Part shown: one piece after another, positions 45,219-55,978 of the stretch
Position numbering within the stretch: the stretch's first letter is position 1
How the letters are laid out: each line of letters opens with the position of its first letter
Origin: Micromonospora sp. WMMA1947
GTDB lineage: Bacteria > Actinomycetota > Actinomycetes > Mycobacteriales > Micromonosporaceae
Direction of reading: 5' to 3'
Length of the DNA stretch: 64,000 bases
Assembly (NCBI RefSeq): GCF_027497355.1
Contig: NZ_CP114909.1
Span: 4,979,001-5,043,000 of the forward strand
Position numbers and translations under genes: made by a program
Notes under the pieces: generated by a model
Database searches by the model: none
Told to the model about the DNA's origin: nothing
Seen by the model: the letters and a program-made list of their open reading frames with translations, nothing else

Positions 45219-46238
45219 TCAGCCTGCCACAGCCTCCGCCGCCACCGCATCCACCACCGCCTGCCACCCCGGCAACGCCGCCAGCACCGCGTCCGCCCGC
45301 CGCCGCCGATCCGCCGCCGACGCCACCCCCAGATCCGCCAGCACCGCCCCGAACGCCCGCTCCCGCTCCGGTGCCACCGCCCCCAACACCACATGACACC
45401 GCGCGTACGTCACCAGCACCCAGAACATCGCCTCCCGATGCCGGCCCGCCGCGATCAGCTCAGCCGCACCGTCGAACACCACCGGCCGGCCCGCCGCACC
45501 CAGATCCGCCCCGAACGCGAACCCCTCCCGCGGCAACCGCGACGCCTCGTCGAACACCACCGCCAGCCCGTCCAGGTGCTCCCGCACCCGCGACGCGTCC
45601 ACACCCGCCCCGCCGCCGTCGAGCGTGTCCAGCAACCCCGCATACCGATCCGCGAACCCGAACCGCGACAACACCCGATCCGCCCGCACGTACCGCCGCC
45701 GCACCGTCGGATCCGCCAGCCCCGCCACCGCCGGCCACACCGCCAGCAACGACGTCGGAAACACCCACGCCAACACCTGCTCCGCGGTCGACCGCTCGGC
45801 GTCGACCGCCCGCAACCCGCCCTCGATCCGCCGCCGCACACCCGCACAACGCGCCCGCACCCACACCGGATCCGCGAACCCCGCCGCCACCCGCTCCCGC
45901 ACCGCACCCAGCCGGCCCGACGGATCCGCGATCACCCCATCGGTACGGAACATCGGCGCGAACACCCACGACCCCAGCACATCCTCCGGGCCGCCCAACT
46001 CCTCCCACGTGACCGTGCTGACCTCCAGCAGCACCCCCCGGTGCACGAACTTGCCCACCTTCACACCGGGCTCCCGGCGCACCAGCAACACGTCCACGTC
46101 CGACCACACCGGCAGCAGCGCGTCGCCCGGCAACCCCACAGTCGACCCGCTGAACAACGCCCCCTCGATCGACGGATCCGCCCGCATCCGCTCCCGCACC
46201 CACCCGACCGCCACCGCACGCGCCGCATCCACCCGCAT
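45219..46238 (-). CDS. Nucleotidyltransferase-fold protein of unknown role
   Basis: A 339-aa protein. The N-terminal 70 residues show a polymerase-beta-like site: GALFSGSTVGLPGD followed by SDVDVLLV. The remaining 270 residues are helical with several Arg-rich stretches. The layout recalls aminoglycoside adenylyltransferase-type or DUF4037-type proteins, but substrate residues cannot be read. CAGGAT seven bases before the ATG suggests leaderless transcription. It lies between folD and the recombinase, both on the same strand. Confidence 0.6.
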   Translation of the reverse strand: MRVDAARAVAVGWVRERMRADPSIEGALFSGSTVGLPGDALLPVWSDVDVLLVRREPGVKVGKFVHRGVLLEVSTVTWEELGGPEDVLGSWVFAPMFRTDGVIADPSGRLGAVRERVAAGFADPVWVRARCAGVRRRIEGGLRAVDAERSTAEQVLAWVFPTSLLAVWPAVAGLADPTVRRRYVRADRVLSRFGFADRYAGLLDTLDGGGAGVDASRVREHLDGLAVVFDEASRLPREGFAFGADLGAAGRPVVFDGAAELIAAGRHREAMFWVLVTYARCHVVLGAVAPERERAFGAVLADLGVASAADRRRRADAVLAALPGWQAVVDAVAAEAVAG

Positions 46239-46278
46239 CCGGCCGATCCTGCCAGCGCACCACCCCTCGCGCCGACCG

Positions 46279-47277
46279 TCACCGCCGCGGCGCCAACCCC
46301 GACAACGCCCGATTGGTACGGTTCGCCGCCACCGCCGCCCGCTGCTGACCCGCCGTCACCTCGATGTACGTCTGCGACGACGCCAACGACGCATGCCCCA
46401 GCAACCGCATGATCTCCGCCGCGCTCGCCCCGTCCTCCGCCAACCGCGTCGCGAACGTGTGCCGCAACGCGTGCAACCGCGCACCCCGCGGCACCCGGTC
46501 ACCAATGCCCGCCCGCCGGTAACACGACTCCACCAGGTACTGCAGACCGCCCCGCCGCAACGCCTCACCCTGACGGTCCACCAGCAACGGCGAGTCCGGC
46601 CGCACACTGCGCGACCCGAACCGGTGCCGCCGGCTGTCCAGGTAACCCACCAGCACCCGGTCCACGGCGTCGTCGATCGGCACCGTACGCGGCCGCCCAC
46701 CCTTACCCGCCACGTCCACCCGCCGCTCACCGTCGCGCCCGGCCACCGACGACACCCGCAGCGCCAGCAGCTCCGACAGCCGCAATCCCGCGCACAACGC
46801 CAGCGCCAGCACCGCCAGGTCGCGCTCCGGCCACGGATCGCGCTGCCGGCCCTCCGCGCGCGCCACCGCCGACAGCAGCTCCTCCGGGGTGTCCTCGCCC
46901 CGCAGCGGCTTGGGCCGGGGGAGAGGCGTGCGGGGCCGCCCCACCGCCGGCATCGGATTTCCCGGTACGACACCCTCGGCCACCAGGAACGTGAAGAAGC
47001 TGTTCCATGTCGACCAGGCGCGGTGGACCGACGCGGCGGCGCGGGGAGCGGCGAACCGCGCGAACGCCGCGCGCATCACGCGGGGGGAGAGGGCGCTGAC
47101 CGCCAGCCGGTCCAGGGGGAGGGGAGTGGTGTCACCGTCCGCCGCGACCAGCTCGGCCACCGTGGTCAGATCCCTGCGGTACGCGGCCAGGGTGTGCGGG
47201 GAGGGCTTCCGGGTGGCCCGGGCGGTCAGGAACTCCTCGATCAGAGCACTTACCGTTTCGTCCGGTTTGTCATGCAT
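46279..47277 (-). CDS. Tyrosine recombinase, XerC/XerD-like
   Basis: A 332-aa site-specific recombinase. The core-binding domain occupies residues 1-105 (PSPHTLAAYRRDL, WSTWNSFFTFLVAEG). The catalytic domain keeps Arg in CAGLRLSELLAL, Lys in VAGKGGRPRTVPI, HxxR in LHALRHTFATRLAEDG, and His/Tyr in LLGHASLASSQTYIEV. It is slightly longer than XerC or XerD. Its ATG (47275-47277) lies inside a Xer-type inverted repeat, and a dif-like site lies 0.45 kb upstream. It is either a chromosome-dimer resolvase or a recombinase with its own target next to it. Confidence 0.9.
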   Translation of the reverse strand: MHDKPDETVSALIEEFLTARATRKPSPHTLAAYRRDLTTVAELVAADGDTTPLPLDRLAVSALSPRVMRAAFARFAAPRAAASVHRAWSTWNSFFTFLVAEGVVPGNPMPAVGRPRTPLPRPKPLRGEDTPEELLSAVARAEGRQRDPWPERDLAVLALALCAGLRLSELLALRVSSVAGRDGERRVDVAGKGGRPRTVPIDDAVDRVLVGYLDSRRHRFGSRSVRPDSPLLVDRQGEALRRGGLQYLVESCYRRAGIGDRVPRGARLHALRHTFATRLAEDGASAAEIMRLLGHASLASSQTYIEVTAGQQRAAVAANRTNRALSGLAPRR

Positions 47278-47295
47278 AAGGGATATTATGCATGA
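47270..47295. other. Xer-type inverted repeat overlapping the recombinase start
   Basis: Perfect 10-bp arms TCATGCATAA (47270-47279) and TTATGCATGA (47286-47295) around the 6-base centre GGGATA. This is the CATAA-N6-TTATG layout of Xer sites, AT-rich in a GC-rich region. It includes the recombinase start codon and a TAATAT -10-like hexamer on the minus strand (five bases before the ATG), so recombinase binding could shut its own promoter. Confidence 0.6.
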
Positions 47296-47746
47296 TTCTC
47301 GCGTTCCCGCCAGAAGTGGCCGCCGGGGGAGAGTGGCCCAATCCCGCCTTCGAGTCGACGCGCCCGTTCGGTGTCCGCAAGGGGAGGTGGGGACTCCATT
47401 GCGGGCGGTCGCGCAGACAGTGCCCGGACCAGCGTCGACCCGGCACCCGCCTCGCCGGCTCGCCCGACTCGTCGATCATGAAGTTGGCGGCGACAAAGTG
47501 GACGCCGACTGCCGCCAACCTCATGATCGACGAGGCGTGGGGGCGTGTGAGTGGCATGCCGGCTGCGGTGCGCGTGACCGAGCCCGACGCGTGGTTCGTG
47601 CTGCGACAGCGCTACGAGCGCGCCAGCGGCTCGACGTCGCCGGTCGGCCACACGTCGGTCCGGGTGTCCCTGCGCCGACGGCTTGCGTTCGCCGCGGTCG
47701 GCGGTCGCATGCTCCGGGTGCGCCCGGGGAGGCCCTTACCCGGGTT
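47296..47746. other. Non-coding spacer between the two Xer-type sites
   Basis: About 450 bp with no credible gene. It holds palindromic element copy C and nothing else that I recognise. Base composition is more balanced between strands than in the flanking regions. Confidence 0.5.
47471..47531 (+). repeat. Palindromic element family I, copy C
   Basis: A 61-bp element, arms GTCGATCATGAAGTTGGCGGC and near-complement, centre GACAAAGTGGACGCCGACT. It has the same orientation and the GACAAA-GGAC core of copy B. It lies between the two Xer-type sites. Confidence 0.85.
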
Positions 47747-47774
47747 ACTTGACATAATGTACATTATCGAACCC
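47747..47774 (-). other. dif: Probable dif site (Xer recombination site)
   Basis: A 28-bp site with 11-6-11 layout: ACTTGACATAA, TGTACA, TTATCGAACCC (plus strand). Read on the minus strand, it matches E. coli dif at 20 of 28 positions by eye. The XerD-type arm TTATGTCAAGT differs from TTATGTTAAAT at only two of eleven. The inner 14 bp (47754-47767) are a perfect palindrome. A tyrosine recombinase gene lies 0.47 kb away, which supports function. Confidence 0.7.
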
Positions 47775-47789
47775 GGACGCCGGAGGGGA

Positions 47790-48526
47790 TCAGGAGTGCT
47801 TGGCGTCCTCGTCCGTGGCGCTGAGAGCGTCCGATATCGCTTTGAGGACGTCGTCCAGTCGGGGCTCGCCGTCTCCGGCCGGCGCTGCGGGCCGTCGTCG
47901 CGCGAGTGCCGCGTCGACCTCTGCCTTGAGCGCCTGCCGCTGCGACGCGTCGCCCGAGTCGAGCGCCTTCTGCGCTCGCGGCATCAGCTCGGCCAACACG
48001 TTCAGCCCATCCAGGTCCGGCGCGTCGTGCCGGTGCGGAACTTGCTGCCGCGCGTCGGTGAAGCGGCTTCCCCCGAAGTGGGCCAGGGCGGCTGCCACCT
48101 CACCCGGCGGCTGCCGCACCTGGTCGGGAGATGGATGAGCACCAGGGCCGGCCGGCCGTCGACGGGGCTGCGGCCGGTGAGCCTGCGGTCGATGGTCGAT
48201 GCGGTGGCCGGCACCAGCAACACCGATGCGGCTCTCTGTTTCCGGCCACCGGACGGCAGCGGCTGGTCGAGGACGACCGAGTCGATCTCGGCCCACGCCA
48301 CCAGCCGGTTGAGCCCGGCGACGCGCAGGTCCAGTCCGTCGGCTCCGATGCGGAACCGGAACGGCCTGAGCTGGTAGGCGACGAACACGCCGGCCGCCAG
48401 CAGCCAGAGAAGGACGAGAACCCACCTCACGGTTGACGAGGGCGTCAGGTACAGCAGCGGGGCCACGCCGACGGCGAAGATCGCGAGGCCGCTCCACAGC
48501 GTCTGTCGGGTCTTGCGCAGCTCCAT
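47790..48526 (-). pseudogene. PH-like membrane protein, interrupted by a frameshift
   Basis: From ATG 48526 the frame gives MELRKTRQTLWSGLAIF, two transmembrane helices (SGLAIFAVGVAPLLYL, WVLVLLWLLAAGVFVAYQL) and a PH-like region (FRFRIGADGLDLRVAGLNRLVAWAEIDSVVL). This runs to LVLIHLPT near base 48125. The sense then passes to the frame that continues DQVRQPPGEVAAALAHFGG and ends DALSATDEDAKHS at 47790. One missing base in a CCC run explains it. Joined, it would be about 245 residues. Pseudogene, sequence error or recoding cannot be separated here. Confidence 0.6.
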
Positions 48527-48717
48527 GCCGGACCTCATCCCTTGTGGCCGGTGACGGGAAGGGCCCTACATGGTGGCACGGGCGCCGTGTTCTGGTGATC
48601 ATCCGAACGTCCCGGCGCGGTTCGGAGGAACAGAACCGGCGTCTCTCCCCTCCTCCCCCTCCCGGGCGTCCTCGACCGACCGCAGGTCCGGCATGGCGTG
48701 CACGGCGGGCGCGGTGG

Positions 48718-51093
<2,376 letters not shown>

Positions 51094-51119
51094 GGTGTCT
51101 CCGTCCGGTGTTGCGGGTG

Positions 51120-51569
51120 TCAGTCGAGCCAGCGGCCGTCGCGCATCAGGGTGCGGCCGGGCAGCTCGTCGGCTTCGCGCCAGGCCTGGATGCGGCGTGG
51201 CGTGACGCGGTACCAGCGGTAGGGCGTGGTCAGGGTACGGGGATCGAAGCCGGTCCGGGTGGCGAAGCGGTCCCCTCGTTCGGTGGGCAGGGCGTCGATG
51301 GCGAGGGTTTCCACGTCGCCGTCGATCATGGTGACGTCGCGGGTGGGGCCGATGCCGATGCGGACGCGGCCGGTGGCGAGGTTACGGCCGGTGGGGCTGT
51401 CGGCCGGGGTGGCGACCAGCAGCGTGTCGCCGTCCCAGTCGAACGACAGCGGCACGAGGTACGGGGTGCCGTCGGGGTCGGCGGTGGCGACCCAGCAGTC
51501 GACGTCGTGGTCGAGGCGGTGGGTGGTGTCCTTGCGGCGCTGGGCGCGGGGGCGGGGTGCGTCGGTCAT
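51120..51569 (-). CDS. Pyridoxamine 5'-phosphate oxidase-fold (FMN/F420 split barrel) protein
   Basis: A 149-aa split-barrel protein with DCWVATADPDGTPYLVPLSF, then GDTLLVATPADSPTGRNLATGRVRIGIG and YRWYRVTPRRIQAW. It belongs to the actinobacterial PNPOx-like group, many members of which use F420 or FMN as a reductase. It starts three bases after the VOC gene, so they are translated together. The reaction is unknown. Confidence 0.8.
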   Translation of the reverse strand: MTDAPRPRAQRRKDTTHRLDHDVDCWVATADPDGTPYLVPLSFDWDGDTLLVATPADSPTGRNLATGRVRIGIGPTRDVTMIDGDVETLAIDALPTERGDRFATRTGFDPRTLTTPYRWYRVTPRRIQAWREADELPGRTLMRDGRWLD

Positions 51570-51572
51570 GGT

Positions 51573-51983
51573 TCAGCGCAGCTCGTTGATGCGGATGAGG
51601 TTGCCGGTGGGGTCGCGGAAGGCGCAGTCGCGGACACCGTAGGGCTGTTCGGTGGGTTCCTGCACGACGTCGGCGCCGCTTGCCTGGAGGCGGTCGAACA
51701 GGCTGTCGAGGTCGTCGGTGGCGAGGGTGAGCGCGCCGTAGCTGCCCTTGGCGATGAGTTCGAGGATGGTGCGGCGTTCGTCGTCGGTGATGCCGGGGTC
51801 GGCGGCCGGCGGGTGCAGGACGATGCTGGTCCCGGGCTGGTCGGGTGGGCCGACGGTGAGCCAGCGCATGTCCTGGTAGCCGACGTCGTTGCGCAGTTCG
51901 AAGCCGAGGACGTCGCGGTAGAAGGCGAGGGCGTCGTCGGCGCCTGTGTGTGGCAGGAACGCGTAGTGGATGGTGATCGTCAT
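51573..51983 (-). CDS. VOC (glyoxalase/bleomycin-resistance) family protein
   Basis: A 136-aa protein with a double beta-alpha-beta-beta-beta fold: ALAFYRDVLGFELRNDVGYQDMRWLTVG, YGALTLATDDLDSLFDRLQASGADVV and the end FRDPTGNLIRINEL. The group includes drug-binding resistance proteins and dioxygenases. It sits five bases after the AraC gene in an operon with a UvrA2-like gene, which suggests drug protection. TAGCGT seven bases before ATG 51983 may add an internal leaderless promoter. Confidence 0.85.
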   Translation of the reverse strand: MTITIHYAFLPHTGADDALAFYRDVLGFELRNDVGYQDMRWLTVGPPDQPGTSIVLHPPAADPGITDDERRTILELIAKGSYGALTLATDDLDSLFDRLQASGADVVQEPTEQPYGVRDCAFRDPTGNLIRINELR

Positions 51984-51988
51984 GGTGG

Positions 51989-52453
<465 letters not shown>

Positions 52454-52563
52454 GTCCGCATCTTGCCTGCTCGCCGGTGGGGTCGTCCACCTGTTCGAGC
52501 GGCGAGTCGCCGCCGGGTGCACCCGGCGGCGTCGCGGCGACGGCGGGTGCACCCGGACCGGGG

Positions 52564-53415
52564 TCAGCGCAGCCGGCGGGCGGTGAAGCGGGTGGGCGGG
52601 TCGGCGATGGCGTCCTGGGTGGCGACGAGTTGCAGTTCGCGGGTGCCGGCTTCGAGGGTCGCCTCGAGTACCGCGTAGATCGAGTTGGTGGTGCGTTCCA
52701 GCGCGGTCGGGGGTGAGCCGGTGGTGGCGAGGTGGGCGAGGTAGAGCGCGGCGGTGACGTCGCCGCCGCCGTTGGGGGCGATGGGCAGCAGCGGGGTGGT
52801 GACGGCCCAGGCGCCGTCGTCGGAGACGGCGACGACTTCCAGGTGCCCGGCGGGCAGGTCGCCGTGCAGGACGCTGGTGACCAGGACGTGGCGGGGGCCG
52901 GTGGCGCGCACGGTGTCGACGGCGGCGAGCAGGTCGTCCAGGGTGTCGGTGGTGCGGCCGGCGAGGAACTCCAGCTCGAACTGGTTGGGGGTGACGATGT
53001 CGGCGTGCGGGACGACGGTGTCGCGCAGGTACTCGGGGATGCCGGGGCGGACGAACATGCCGCGGCCGACGTCGCCCATGACCGGGTCGCAGCAGTAGAC
53101 GGCGGCCGGGTTGGCGGCCTTGACCTGGGCGACGGCGTCGAGGATGACGGCGCCGACGGCGGGGTCGCCCTGGTAGCCGGAGAGCACGGCGTCGGCGGTG
53201 CCGAGCACCCCGCGGTCGGCGATGCCGGCGATGACGTCGGCGACGTCGGTGGGGGCGAGCAGGGGGCCGCGCCAGGCGCCGTAGCCGGTGTGGTTGGAGA
53301 AGTGCACGGTCAGTACCGGCCAGACCTCGTGTCGGAGGCGTTGCAGCGGGAACACGGCGGCGGAGTTGCCGACGTGGCCGTAGGCGACCGACGACTGGAT
53401 GGACAGGATCTTCAC
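52564..53415 (-). CDS. pdxY: Pyridoxal kinase
   Basis: A 283-aa ribokinase-fold vitamin B6 kinase. It begins VKILSIQSSVAYGHVGNSAAVFPLQ, with HFSNHTGYGAWRG, YCCDPVMGD, TPNQFELEFLAG and the anion-hole GGGDVTAALYLAHL. PdxY makes pyridoxal phosphate for enzymes such as GcvP and SelA in this window. GTG 53415 has GACGAT six bases upstream, so it is probably leaderless. Confidence 0.92.
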   Translation of the reverse strand: MKILSIQSSVAYGHVGNSAAVFPLQRLRHEVWPVLTVHFSNHTGYGAWRGPLLAPTDVADVIAGIADRGVLGTADAVLSGYQGDPAVGAVILDAVAQVKAANPAAVYCCDPVMGDVGRGMFVRPGIPEYLRDTVVPHADIVTPNQFELEFLAGRTTDTLDDLLAAVDTVRATGPRHVLVTSVLHGDLPAGHLEVVAVSDDGAWAVTTPLLPIAPNGGGDVTAALYLAHLATTGSPPTALERTTNSIYAVLEATLEAGTRELQLVATQDAIADPPTRFTARRLR

Positions 53416-53593
53416 CCGGTCATCGTCGCATCTCCCGGTGTGGTGACGGGTAGTCGTGGTGCGATGACGGGCGGGCGCGGCGGTGACCGTTCGGCTCACG
53501 GTTCCGACCGCCGGGCGCGGGGCGGGTTTGGGCGCAGCGTGTGGTGGGGGCATGAACTCCGGTGGTCTCGCCTTCTGGACGGAGGAAGCAACG

Positions 53594-55003
53594 ATGCTTT
53601 CCGCACTCGATCGTCGGCACACCGTCGCGCCGCCGGGGTACAGCCGCTGGCTGATCCCCCCGGCGGCGCTGGCGATCCATTTGTGCATCGGGCAGGTGTA
53701 CGCGACGAGCGTGTACAAGAACTCCCTTATCGCGCATTTCGACACGAGTCAGACGGCGATCGGGGTCATCTTCAGCATCGCGATCGTGATGCTGGGGCTT
53801 TCGGCCGCGGTGGCCGGTACGTGGGTGGAGGCGAACGGGCCGCGTAAGGCCATGTTCGTCTCGGCGTGTTTCTGGGCGGCGGGGTTCCTGGTCGGGGCGC
53901 TGGGCATCGCGACCGGGCAGCTGTGGCTGCTGTACCTGGGGTACGGGGTGCTGGGCGGGGTCGGTCTGGGGATCGGGTACATCTCCCCCGTCTCCACGTT
54001 GATCAAGTGGTTCCCGGACCGGCCGGGTCTGGCGACCGGGTTGGCGATCATGGGGTTCGGTGGCGGGGCGATGGTGGCCTCTCCCCTGTCCCGGCAGCTG
54101 TTGTCGTTCTTCGACTCGGGTTACGACCCGTCGAACAGCGGTTCCACGGCGTCGGGGTCGGCGCTGGTGTGGCTGTTCGTCACGCTCGGCATCGGCTACT
54201 TCGTGATCATGATGTTCGGGGTGTTCAACGTGCGGGTGCCGGCGCCGGACTGGCGCCCGGCCGGGTTCGACCCGTCGCAGGTGGCGGAGAAGCCGCTGGT
54301 GACCACGGCGAACGTGTCGGCGGCCAACGCGGTGAAGACGCGGTCGTTCTGGCTGCTGTGGGTGGTGCTGTTCTGCAACGTGACGGCCGGCATCGGCATC
54401 CTGGAGCAGGCCAGCCCGATGATCCAGGACTTCTTCCGGGACAACGGGACCTCGGCGGTGTCGGTGGCGGCGGCCGGCGGGTTCGTGGGGCTGCTGTCGC
54501 TGTTCAACATGGCGGGCCGGTTCGTGTGGTCGTCCACGTCGGACGTGATCGGCCGCAAGCCGATCTACATGGTGTATCTGGGTGTGGGCATGGTGCTGTA
54601 CCTGCTGCTGGCCCTGGTGGGGCAGACCGCGACGGCGTTGTTCGTGCTGCTGGCGTCCGTGATCCTGTCGTTCTACGGCGGTGGGTTCGCGACGATTCCG
54701 GCGTACCTGCGGGACCTGTTCGGCACGTTTGAGGTGGGCGCGATCCACGGCCGGCTGCTGACCGCGTGGTCGGCGGCGGGGGTGGCCGGGCCGCTGATCG
54801 TCAACGGGTTCCTCGACGCGCAGGGTGAGCCGGGCACGTTGACCGCGGCGGCGTACCGGCCGGCGCTGTTCACGATGGTCGGCGTGCTGGCGGTGGGGCT
54901 GGTGGCGAACGTGCTGGTGCGGCCGGTGCCGGAGCGCTACCACGAGCCGGCGTCGGGTCGGGACGGAACAGCACCGGGTGCGACGGAGAGGAGCGGATCG
55001 TGA
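53594..55003 (+). CDS. OFA-family MFS transporter (oxalate/formate antiporter-like)
   Basis: A 469-aa carrier with 12 hydrophobic helices. OFA features: HLCIGQVYATSVYKNSL in helix 1, GPRKAMFVSACFWAAGFLVGALG, GIGYISPVSTLIKWFPDRPGLATGLAIMGFGGGA, and SSTSDVIGRKPIYMVYLGVG. It begins behind GGAGGAAGC. Members exchange oxalate for formate or import other carboxylates. Its stop overlaps a tiny gene (GTGA) for a small membrane partner. Confidence 0.88.
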   Translation: MLSALDRRHTVAPPGYSRWLIPPAALAIHLCIGQVYATSVYKNSLIAHFDTSQTAIGVIFSIAIVMLGLSAAVAGTWVEANGPRKAMFVSACFWAAGFLVGALGIATGQLWLLYLGYGVLGGVGLGIGYISPVSTLIKWFPDRPGLATGLAIMGFGGGAMVASPLSRQLLSFFDSGYDPSNSGSTASGSALVWLFVTLGIGYFVIMMFGVFNVRVPAPDWRPAGFDPSQVAEKPLVTTANVSAANAVKTRSFWLLWVVLFCNVTAGIGILEQASPMIQDFFRDNGTSAVSVAAAGGFVGLLSLFNMAGRFVWSSTSDVIGRKPIYMVYLGVGMVLYLLLALVGQTATALFVLLASVILSFYGGGFATIPAYLRDLFGTFEVGAIHGRLLTAWSAAGVAGPLIVNGFLDAQGEPGTLTAAAYRPALFTMVGVLAVGLVANVLVRPVPERYHEPASGRDGTAPGATERSGS

Positions 55004-55125
55004 ACGAGCACAGCGGTGGCGGGCAGCTGGTTCGCCTGGTGGTGTCGTGGCTGGTGGTGTCGGTGCTGCTGGGCTACGGCGTGGTGCAGACGGTGATCAC
55101 GGCGGCGAAGCTGTTCACCGACTAG
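55000..55125 (+). CDS. MFS transporter small subunit (41 aa)
   Basis: A 41-aa single-helix protein: a short charged start (MNEHSGGGQLVRL), one hydrophobic helix (VVSWLVVSVLLGYGVVQTV), then ITAAKLFTD. Its GTG overlaps the stop of the OFA carrier. It fits the small OFA-associated MFS partner family known from actinobacteria and proteobacteria, by size, helix and position. It probably binds and stabilises the carrier. Confidence 0.78.
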   Translation: MNEHSGGGQLVRLVVSWLVVSVLLGYGVVQTVITAAKLFTD

Positions 55126-55136
55126 GAGACGCGACG

Positions 55137-55169
55137 CGGCGGCCCGGGGGCGGAACCCCCGGGCCGCCG
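55137..55169. terminator. Strong bidirectional terminator
   Basis: Perfect 14-bp arms CGGCGGCCCGGGGG (55137-55150) and CCCCCGGGCCGCCG (55156-55169) around the loop CGGAA. It lies between the convergent carrier operon and the SDR gene, whose stop is at 55175. Confidence 0.85.
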
Positions 55170-55174
55170 TCGTG

Positions 55175-55903
55175 TCAGAGGCCGCCGCCGACGCGCAGGA
55201 CCGCGCCGGTGGTGTACGAGGCGTCCGGGCCGAGCAGGTACGCGATCGCGCCGGCGACCTCCTCGGGTTCCCCGGCGCGGCCCATCGGGATCCGGCCGGC
55301 GGCGGTGTCGGGGCGGTCGGGCGCGCCGGAGCGGGCGTGGATGGTGGTGCGGATGATGCCGGGGGCGACGGCATTGACGCGGATGCCGCGCGGCGCGAGT
55401 TCCTTGGCGAGCCCGACGGTGAGGGTGTCGGTGGCGGCCTTGACGGCGGCGTAGTGGACGTACTCGCCGGGTGAGCCGAGCGTGGCGGCCACCGAGGAGA
55501 CGTTGACGATGGCGCCGCCGTCGGTGAGCCGCCGGGCCGCCTGCTGGGCGCACAGCACGTACCCGATGAGGTTGACGTCGACGACGTCGCGCAGGTCGTC
55601 GACGCGCAGGTCGGTGAACGGGCCGATCGGGCTGGTGACGCCGGCGTTGTTGACCAGGCCGGTGAGCGGACCGAGCCGGTCGGCGGCGTCGAAGATGCGG
55701 CGTACCTGCTCGGGGTCGCATGTGTCGGCGGCGACGGTGACCGCGCGGCGGCCGGCGGCGCGCACGTCGGCGGCCACGGATTCGGCGGCGGTGTGATCGG
55801 TGCGGTAGCCGATGACCAGGTCGTGCCCGTCGGCGGCGAGCCGGCGGGCGGTGGCCGCGCCGATGCCGCGCCCTCCCCCGGTGACGATGGTGACGGAGGT
55901 CAA
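55175..55903 (-). CDS. SDR family oxidoreductase (FabG-like)
   Basis: A 242-aa classical SDR: TIVTGGGRGIGAATARRL, NNAGVTSPIGPF, catalytic Ser in NVSSVAATLGSPGEYVHYAAVKAAT with YxxxK, and APGIIRTTIHA. The start is probably TTG 55903 (LTSVTIV), with GAAGG four bases upstream; no ATG or GTG fits better. Substrate unknown. It is divergent from the patatin-like gene with about 75 bp between them. Confidence 0.85.
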   Translation of the reverse strand: MTSVTIVTGGGRGIGAATARRLAADGHDLVIGYRTDHTAAESVAADVRAAGRRAVTVAADTCDPEQVRRIFDAADRLGPLTGLVNNAGVTSPIGPFTDLRVDDLRDVVDVNLIGYVLCAQQAARRLTDGGAIVNVSSVAATLGSPGEYVHYAAVKAATDTLTVGLAKELAPRGIRVNAVAPGIIRTTIHARSGAPDRPDTAAGRIPMGRAGEPEEVAGAIAYLLGPDASYTTGAVLRVGGGL

Positions 55904-55978
55904 TGCCCTTCTCCCCTGCCTGGCGGTGGGGGCGACGTTACCGTGGGCGGGACCATCCGGGGTGGAGAGGACTGTCAC

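Noticed and set aside
47270..47774. The two Xer-type sites as a pair that recombine with each other
   Set aside because: Their six-base centres (GGGATA and TGTACA) and outer arms differ, and strand exchange normally needs identical centres. Mutual recombination is therefore unlikely, though binding of the same protein remains possible.
46900..48700. Replication origin suggested by the C-rich to G-rich switch
   Set aside because: No dnaA, dnaN, DnaA-box cluster or other origin gene is present, and another G-rich segment lies at 25-34 kb.
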